From Takakia lepidozioides (lineage: Eukaryota; Streptophyta; Takakiopsida; Takakiales; Takakiaceae), in contig CM060732.1 in the NCBI GenBank assembly GCA_030704615.1, positions 23,126,001-23,190,000 on the forward strand: a stretch of DNA of 64,000 nt. Reading direction: 5' to 3'. Within the stretch, counting starts at the first letter, position 1, and every line of letters starts with the position of its first letter. Position numbers and translations under genes: made by a program. The notes beneath the pieces were generated by a model. The model was not told the DNA's origin, searched no databases, and saw nothing but the letters and a program-made list of their open reading frames with translations. This document shows, one piece after another, positions 56,875 to 64,000 of the stretch.

Positions 56875-57530
56875 CGATTTTCCGGAAAATAAAAAAATAA
56901 GCGACCGCCAGAACTGGCGGTCGCTCCATTCTCCGGGAAAAAAAAAAAAAAAAAAAACGACCGCCACAATAGGTGGTTGCTCCATTTTCCGGAAATAAAA
57001 AAAATAAGCGACCGCCAACATAGGCGGTCGCTTCATTTAAAAAATAAAAAATAAAAAATCGACCGCCAACATTGGTGGTCGCTTCATTTAAAAATAAATA
57101 AATAAAATAAGCGACCGCCAGCATTGGCGGTCGCTTCATTTTCAAAACATTTAGAATAAATAAGCGACCGCCAACATAGGCGGTCGCTTCATTTTCAAAA
57201 ACTTAAAATAAAAAAGCGACCGCCACATAGGCGATCGCTTCATTTTAAAAAAATTAAAAAAAGTAAGCGACCGCCGACATAGGCGGTCGCTTCATTTAAA
57301 AAAAAATTTAAAAAAAATAAGTGACCGCCAGCATAGGCGGTCGCTTCATTTTCAAAACATTTAAAATATATAAGCGACCGCCAACATAGGCGGTCGCTTC
57401 ATTTCCAAAATAATTAAAATAAAAGCGACCGCCAGTAATGGCGGTCACTGCATCTTAAAAAATAACCATCACAGCGACCGCCAGAAATGGCGGTCGCTGC
57501 ATTTTGTAAAACACAAAACTGCCAGTAATG

Positions 57531-57645
57531 GAAGTGAGGGGAGAATGACTGGGGGCTTATATGCCCCCCCCCCCCGCCTCATTCCTTGCTCCACGCGCAG
57601 GGCAGACCTCGTAGAAGCGACCGCCACCATGGCGGTCGCTCCATT
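57531..57645 (-). promoter_or_regulatory. core-promoter unit 2 (duplicate)
   Basis: Same order as unit 1: G run, GCATATAAGCC (about 57,555-57,565), TTCTCCCCTCACTTCC, ending on one hairpin monomer (GAAGCGACCGCCACCATGGC). Confidence 0.5.
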
Positions 57646-57722
57646 TCGCCAAAAAAAGAAAAAAAACGACTGCCAGTAATGGCGGTCGCTGCATTTATAA
57701 AAACAAAAAAAAAACTTCAAGC

Positions 57723-57838
57723 GAAGTGAGGGGAGAATGTCCCGGAGCTTATATGCCCCCCTCCCCCCCGAATCACTCCTAGCTCCATGCGCAGGTCACA
57801 CTTAGTAGAAGCGACCGCCACCTTGGCGGTCGCTCCAT
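57723..57838 (-). promoter_or_regulatory. core-promoter unit 3 (duplicate)
   Basis: Same order: G run, GCATATAAGCTC (about 57,747-57,757), TTCTCCCCTCACTTCG, joined to a hairpin monomer at 57,810-57,835. Confidence 0.5.
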
Positions 57839-58107
57839 TTAAATAAAAATGAATGCACAGTTGGAAGCATGGCACAATTGTTCTCCATTCCACAAGCAAA
57901 TCACCGAACACAAACATGAGCAAGTGACGGTGCATTTGGCCGACATTTTGGCTGGTATACACATGGGCAACATCTTTTATTTTTCAACACATACACAACA
58001 ACAATACAAATACTCATAATGACAATGATCACATTGGTATTACTTCAGTACAGAAATATAAACATGTCCACTAAAAAGTGCGGATGCATGCCTACAGCTG
58101 TTTTGCT

Positions 58108-61100
58108 TCAATTCCTTCTACTGCTTCGACGGCGGAACGAAGAAGATCCTAATCCTAATGCTCCGATGGGTTGAAAATCCGGGTCACCCTCGACTTCACC
58201 ACCGTTGCCATGATCAGTGCTCGAATCGTCCTCCCTATCCGACCTCATATGTCCAGGCCTTTGAATCTGCAAGCGACCTCGAACCACATTTAGTTTTATC
58301 TGAGGTCGACTGCCGTTCCGGTCCTGAATACCATCCACGGTATCTGGCCTGTTTGTTGGCCGATCGCCTACAAAAGGTTGGATTGTTCTCTGTCGTTTAT
58401 GGACTTGGGACGCAATCGAAGGTGGTCTCGAAGGAGGTACCGCCCGAGATGGACCGACATTAGATGGTCCAGCATGTGAGGAACCACGGGTCTGCTACGC
58501 AACACGTCGGTTAAGGTGGAATTGTAGTGGCAGGTTCTCATCATCCGAGGCTTCAACTTCCGCCCGGTCCTATGCAGCAGAATGATGCATGCGTGTGGAA
58601 AACAGATCAACCATATTGATCCTTAATGCCCGCTCTGTTGATTGGGAGCTGGATCGATTTTGGCATTGTGGTGGAGCTGGTCGTATCGGTGAGGCATGAT
58701 CCCGTCCCGTCGACTGTACAATGGGTTCGACACCATCGTTTGAATGAACAGGGTTGCGTACGTCGATCGGTCCTGACAGTACATCATCCCTAGCTCCATT
58801 GGGGCACTACCGGTGGCTTCAGCGTGTAGTGGGAGGCGAGGGTCGATCCCAACTTCATTTTGAGAACCATGTTCTGGGGATGACACAAATTGCAGCTTCA
58901 CCTTCATCTGCGATATGCACTTTTTCAAGAAGGTCATCAAAGGTCGGCTGGATATAAGCATCCTCCTCTGTGAATGTAAACGGGTCATACGCATTTTCGG
59001 GAGCATCATCGGATCCATCTTCACTATCGGAGGCAGATGATTCCCTCTGAGATGATTCTCTCTGAGGCTCAGTATCGTCACTTATCGAATCAGCCTCAGA
59101 AGCAGAGTCTTCGGAATGCAAATTCCTCTCATACCATGCTGCAGCATCATCCGCTGCCCTCTCACGTAGCAGTCGACAATTGATATACACATACATCAAT
59201 TTGTCAGCCCTCGTGGGATTCAACCTGTTGCGAATCTTGTTGTGAATAAATGAGAAACTGCTCCAATTGCGTTCGCAAGATAAGACAGAGCACACTTGAG
59301 CAAGAATACGTTTCGCAATGGGAGCCAATGTTCTTGCTCCAGCTCCAATCAGATCCCACCATTTATGTGGCAGCATATTGAGCTCTTTTGGATCCGGCAT
59401 GTCCTCAAAAGGGTCGCGGCGATCTAAGAAGCATCAGTACTCGGATATAGCTCTCTCTGCATGGTTCGGCGGAGCCAGTCGCATGAGCACTCGCACGAGG
59501 TCGGCCTTGGCATCAGCGTCGTCTCGGATCATGGTATTGTCGAGCAAGAATGGATTGAGCAAAGCCCCCGCATAATGCAAGTCCGTTCGAACCATCGAAT
59601 GACGGTCGTAAAATGCATCCTCAGCACTGTCCGCAAGTTCAGGTTCCAAGGAGAAGGGAGGATGCCTCAAGGATTGGACGTGCTTCTCAAGATTTTGCAT
59701 TAGTAACCATGCCTTGCCCATTACTGGTTGTTTTCCATCAAACTCCCGCAAGACGATTAACACCGGCTCAACCATATAAACAAAGTTTTCACATTTCTTC
59801 CAGAAATCATCGCTGCGAATGCTATTTCGAACTTTTCGACTTTTGCCCAATGACTTGGTTTTTCTGGAGTCCTATAATGTCCGTGTGTACGCATCCCATT
59901 GAGGATCGATGATGGTGTGCTCCAGACTGCTCTTCACCGTCACCAACCGATCCACCATCAAGAAGTTAGTGACAAAACGAGTTTCGCCTGGATTGCGGAG
60001 GCTGTATTTGGGTTCGTGCCTCCTATATATTGTCAAAGGGATGTGATGTGTGCGGATGAACGACACAACAGTCTTTGCTCGCCTGACAAGTTGTTTCACC
60101 CACTGTTCTTTTCCCCAATCTTCCAAAAGAAGGTCAAGGATATGAGCAGCACAACCTTGATAGTACATATGGGGATAACGTGCCAACAACATGTCTGCAG
60201 TGTTTCTCATGTTAGCGGCATTGTCTGTGCATATTTGCACGATTCTATCACTTCCGACCTGTTCGATGAAGTCCGTCAATAGTTGACATTGATAACATCC
60301 ATCTTTCTTCTCGCCGCTAGTGTTGACCGATTCCAAGAATTATTGCCCAGCTGGACATACGAGCATGACATTGAACAACGGTCTGTTTGTGACAGAACTC
60401 CAACCATCGGCACATATAGTGCTTCCATATTTTCTGATACACTCGCATGTCCTATCGTTGACCGTTTAGGTAAGCTCGGTCATGCCGTCTTCTAGCAATC
60501 CTCTGCGGAGATTGTGATAAGTCAAAGGCACGTACATGGATCTGGACTCCGAGGTTGCTCTAACAGCAGAAACAAATGCCGGAAGCCTTGCCACATTAAA
60601 TGGTATGTTGGCCTTGAAGAAAAACTGCGCCCATTTTTTATCCAACTGTCTTTTCGCAGATAAGTTAAGACCTTCTTGCATGGATTGCTGCCGTAATCCT
60701 CTACTCCGTTGAAGTGTATGGGTACAAAGAGGTGTTGAAGCAGGTGTTGCTCCGGCACAACCCACTTGTCCAAGAACACCCGAAGCCTCACAAGAGTCAA
60801 CCTGGGTACTAATCGGGGCATCCTAACGGGAAGATGGAGTGTTCTGCTCAAAGGTCATGTTCAGATCCAAAGACATTAGAATATTGTCTCCACACTGAGC
60901 AAAATGGTTTTTTACTCGCATAGATGATTTGGGGCATAAACCCACCCCAGCGCTCTTCACAACTTTATAGCCGAGGTGAGCGAGCAACCGATCCTTACGA
61001 TAAGAAAGCTTTAATCCACATAGGTTGCACTCAACACTACCAGTGGCACTGATAGTGTTTGAGATTGCCGTGTACCAAGGGATTCATTCCTCCCTCATCT

Positions 61101-61127
61101 TCACCCAATATCCACTCCCCTGGGACC
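58108..61127 (-). pseudogene. hAT-superfamily transposase (BED finger, DUF659, hAT dimerisation)
   Basis: A single minus-strand frame with in-frame stops. BED-type finger: ECNLCGLKLSYRKDRLLAHL ... GVGLCP (about 60,950-61,032). DUF659 region: LDKKWAQFFFKANIPFNVAR (about 60,590-60,650) and ICADGWSSVTNRPLFNVM (about 60,370-60,420). RNase H-like core: FLESVNTSGEKKD, VQICTDNAANMRNTADMLLA and YPHMYYQGCAAHILDLLLED. C-terminal dimerisation: HKWWDLIGAGARTLAPIAKR, LAQVCSVLSCERNWSSFSFI and HNKIRNRL. An acidic/polar tail is open in the same frame down to 58,108. Stops: TAA 60,466, TAA about 60,337, TAG about 59,870, TGA about 59,432, TGA 58,855 and TGA about 61,086. An acceptor-like CGCTAG at about 61,128 suggests an upstream exon. 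Otherwise collinear with the family. Confidence 0.85.
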
Positions 61128-61417
61128 TAGCGATGCAAGCAACAAAAAACAGTCACCTATAAATGAACGTGTTGTGAATGTAGAGTGCAATGCGATAGCC
61201 CAACACTTCTACACATGTCAGCAACCTAAGTGGGTCAATGTGGGTTGTAGTGTTGAGCTTATACACAATCTGCTGAAGTGGCTTTGGTGGAAGCTACAAC
61301 GGCAAAAGGTGCGCACCTTCCTTTTGGGCTACACTCTCGTTCAATGGAAGAGAACATCCAAAACAACCTCAAGTGTTTGCGCCAAAAGAAGTGATGAGCT
61401 TGGTGACCCTCCTCCCT

Positions 61418-61425
61418 TATATATG
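61418..61425 (-). promoter_or_regulatory. TATA box of the hAT transposase gene
   Basis: Minus strand ATATATAAGGG, about 300 bp upstream of the first recognised hAT exon, between that gene and the right hairpin array. Confidence 0.5.
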
Positions 61426-61529
61426 ATCCAAGAGGGATGAAAGTGAAATGAAAGTGAAATGAATAAATTACGAACCAATAGCGCCCACCCAAAAAAGGTT
61501 GTACAACAATATTTGTTGTAATTTTGAAA

Positions 61530-63205
61530 TTAAGCGACTGCTAATACTACGGTCCGTATTTTTATTTTTTATGAAAAACAAGCGACCGCCACTACTGCGG
61601 TCGCCTTTATTTCCTTTCATTTTGTGCAATATTGCGGCCACTTCTATTTTGTATATTTTTAAATTTAAGCGACCGCAAGATAGCGGTCGCTATTTGTTTT
61701 TTTAATTCGAAAAATAAAGCGACCGCCAGTGCGACCGCCAATCTTGCTTTTATTAAAAACAAATTTGAAGCGACCGCCAATATGGCGGTCGCTATTTCTT
61801 TTTCTATTTCGAAAAATAAAAGCGACCGCCAGTGCGACCGCCAATCTTGCTTTAAAAAAAAAGCAATTGAAGCGACCGCCAATAGGCGGTCGCTATTTCT
61901 TTTTTAATTTCAAAAGGCAAAGCGACCGCCATAATTGGCGGTCGTGTTCATTTTGTTAATTTTCAAAAATATATTTGTCACCGTGCGACCGCCAATACGG
62001 CAGTCGCTTGTTTTTTTTAAAAATTAGGCGACCGCCAATACGACCGCCAATCTTGTTTTTCTAAAACAATAAATTGAAGCGACCGCCAGCATAGCGGTCG
62101 CTATTTATTTTTTAAATTCAAAAAATAAGGCGACCGCCAGTGCGACCGCCAATCTTGCTTTTATAAAAAAAACATTTGAAGCGACCGCCAATATGGCGGT
62201 CGCTATTTCTTTTTCTATTTCAAAAAATAAGGCGACCGCCAATGCGACCGCCAATCTTGCTTTAAAAAAAATAAAATTGAAGCGACCGCCAATACGGCGG
62301 TCGCTATTTATTTTTTAATTTCGAAAAACAAAGCGATCGCCATAATTGGTGGTCGCGTTCATTTTGTTAATTTTCAAAAATGTATTTGCCACCGTGCGAC
62401 CGCCAATACGGCAGTTGCTTGTTTTCTTTTTTAAATTAGGCGACCGCCAATACGACCGCAATCTTGTTTTTTAAAAACAATAAATTGAAGCAACCGCCAG
62501 CATAGCAGTCGCTATTTATTTTTTAAATTCGAAAAATAAGGCGACCGCCAGTGCGACCACCAATCTTGCTTTAAAAAAAAAAACATTTGAAGCGACCGCC
62601 AATATGGCGGTCGCTATTTCTTTTTCTATTTGGAAAAATAAGGCGACCGCCAGTGCAACCGCCAATCTTGCTTTTAAAAAAAAAAATTGAAGCGACCGCC
62701 AATACGGCGGTCGCTATTTCTTTTTTAATTTCGAAAACAAAGCGACCGCCATAATTGGCGATCGCGTTCATTTTGTTAATTTTCAAAAATGTATTTGTCA
62801 CCGTGCGACCGCTAAAACGGAAGTCGCTTGTTTTCTTTTTTAAATTAGGCGACCGCCAATACGACCGCCAATACGACCGCCAATCTTGTTTTTTTAAAAC
62901 AATAAATTGAAGTGACCGCCAGCATAGCGGTCGCTATTTGTTTTTTTAATTCGAAAAATAAGGCGACCGCCAGTGCGACCGCCAATCTTGACTTAAAAAA
63001 AAAAACATTTGAAGCGACCGCCAATATGGCGGTCGCTATTTCTTTTTCTATTTCGAGAAATAAGGCGACCGTCAGTGCGACCGCCAATCTTGCTTTAAAA
63101 AAAATAAAAATTGAAGCGACCGCCAATACGGCGGTCGCTATTTCTTTTTTAATTTCAAAAAACAAAGCGAATTGGCGGTCGTGTTTATTTTGTTAATTTT
63201 TTCAA
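61530..63205. repeat. right array of CGACCGCC hairpins with ~410-bp higher-order repeat
   Basis: Dense palindromes GAAGCGACCGCCAATATGGC/GGTCGC alternate with unpaired half sites (GCGACCGCCAGTGCGACCGC then CAATCTTGCTTT). A landmark, CATTTTGTTAATTTTCAAAA followed by a lone GTGCGACCGCCAATAC half site (degenerate in the last repeat), recurs near 61,950, 62,360, 62,770 and 63,188, so the array is organised in units of about 410 bp. It shares its palindrome core with the left array on the other side of the hAT gene. Confidence 0.9.
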
Positions 63206-64000
63206 AATGTATTTGCCACCACCACCGTGTCGGCGACGTGGCTGCTTAAGTGGCAGTATTTTACCTGGTATTATTTTTACCAGAATATTCCCTGAACCTG
63301 ACGTGACGGAAGTCCTGTCAGCGTCAGGTCTGACGTGACCTAACGTTGACTGACGGACGTGACGCTGAAAACCGGGGCGCCACCGCACTCATTATAGGGA
63401 GTAGTAACCCCGAGAACGGTGCAAGCCCGTTGTTGACCAAAAACTAGTGAGTAAGCGAGCGAGAATCAGAACCTTCCTTGGAAGACACAAGAGGTGAAGG
63501 TGGCCTAAATCGTACACCTCGTCTCGTGTATCTACTAGTATCACTAGTGCTCGAACCGGCACTCTCCCCAGCAACTAGTGGGACCTCCGTGTTGACAAAC
63601 TGACACTCAACCGGTCATGAACATGTCCCTAACCCCCTTTCCACAAGGTAACCGGGTAGAGAACCTGTTGCGGCTTATGGTTTGGAATACTAGGTTCCTA
63701 ACATAGCCTGCACTTGCACCTCCATCCACCACAAGCACTCCTATGGTTGGCTGGTCATCAGCTCCAACCTCACCACTGGAGAAACAATGATGGTCTGTCT
63801 GGTCATCACCCCAGCCTCACCATCGACAGCACGTTCTAGGACTGGCCAGTGAACAAATCCGGACCAATCACCTATAAAAGCAAGTGCCCACACAAAACTA
63901 ACATGGCGCACAGTCAAGCATGCAGGTGTGGAGGGGATCCAAACACAAGAAAATCAGAACGACAACTCCCCCACACCAAAAACAACTCCACGGTGTTGCT
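63206..64000. other. right flank; no gene recognised
   Basis: Starts with short palindromes around TGACGTGACG/CGTCAGG words (63,290-63,370) and a GCGCCACCGCACTCA motif (63,377-63,391) matching the hairpin core of the Mutator-like element. The rest is unassigned. Confidence 0.35.

Larger units (their letters stand above)
56850..57840. repeat. left array of AGCGACCGCC/GGCGGTCGCT hairpins
   Basis: About 16 monomers of roughly 50-53 bp, each with a palindrome of 9-11 bp arms (AAGCGACCGCC then GGCGGTCGCTT) around a 4-6 base spacer, separated by A/T-rich linkers. The monomers differ by point changes, but most arms stay complementary. Two copies of the promoter unit are inserted in the right half. 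No coding potential. Confidence 0.9.

Noticed and set aside
56850-57840. CRISPR array (regular palindromic repeats with spacers)
   Set aside because: The linkers are A/T-rich and similar to each other rather than unique, the palindromes vary, and the setting is a plant nuclear genome with no cas genes. It is a satellite-like transposon array.
61530-63205. CRISPR-like array or protein-coding repeats
   Set aside because: The open frames across it are read-through of the repeats in several frames. Palindromes and half sites explain the periodicity.

Overview
The window is nuclear DNA of a land plant. The evidence is a GT-AG spliced gene for the plant Strawberry notch/FORGETTER1 helicase-like protein, PLS-type pentatricopeptide (PPR) gene fragments, and plant-type transposons of nearly every order (LINE, Ty1/copia, Ty3/gypsy, CACTA, Mutator-like, hAT, PIF/Harbinger, MITEs). 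I cannot name the lineage. The PPR fragments and mixed old transposon content would fit a fern or lycophyte, but that is a guess.

Layout. (1) 1-6.4 kb: the 3' half of one host gene, an FGT1/Strawberry notch homologue, 16 exons on the + strand, 5' end outside the window. It is the only gene here that looks like a conserved working host gene. (2) 7.4-9.9 kb: a dead L1-type LINE whose 5' tip is inverted (twin-priming signature). (3) 10.2-16.1 kb: a short foldback, a minus-strand gypsy RT/RNase H scrap and a degenerate + strand gypsy element. (4) 16,205-19,841: a CACTA transposon with perfect 29-bp terminal inverted repeats and ATG target duplications, carrying a captured PPR exon. (5) 20.7-27.2 kb: a large Mutator-like element (copy 1) with a WRKY-GCM1/SWIM-type transposase on the + strand, a set of minus-strand ORFs (one with a DGNHR motif), and a nine-unit array of GAGTGCG/CGCACTC hairpins. 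(6) 27.2-28.4 kb: a tandem-repeat block 'T'. (7) 28.4-37.7 kb: a Ty3/gypsy element with an extra ORF ahead of gag, interrupted by a complete copia insertion (30,777-33,432), a TIR element inside the RT catalytic motif (35,318-36,140), and a PPR scrap. (8) 37.7-42.8 kb: MITEs, SINE-like units and a dead PIF/Harbinger transposase. (9) 42.8-50.6 kb: block T again but inverted, a copia fragment, then Mutator-like copy 2 split into an inverted 3' half (45.6-47.94 kb) and a direct 5' half (47.94-50.57 kb). (10) 50.9-53.7 kb: a long foldback and a 1.02-kb tandem repeat. (11) 54.1-63.2 kb: a minus-strand RING-H2 gene, a triplicated core-promoter unit, and a DUF659/BED-type hAT transposase gene flanked on both sides by kilobase arrays of AGCGACCGCC/GGCGGTCGCT hairpins.

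The two unusual systems are the hairpin-array transposons: the Mutator-like element with its divergent minus-strand gene set, and the hAT unit bracketed by palindrome arrays. In both, dense short palindromes sit beside or around the transposase gene, which suggests (not proven) arrayed transposase-binding sites. Both copies of the Mutator-like element and the hAT gene carry lesions, so any active members must be elsewhere in the genome.
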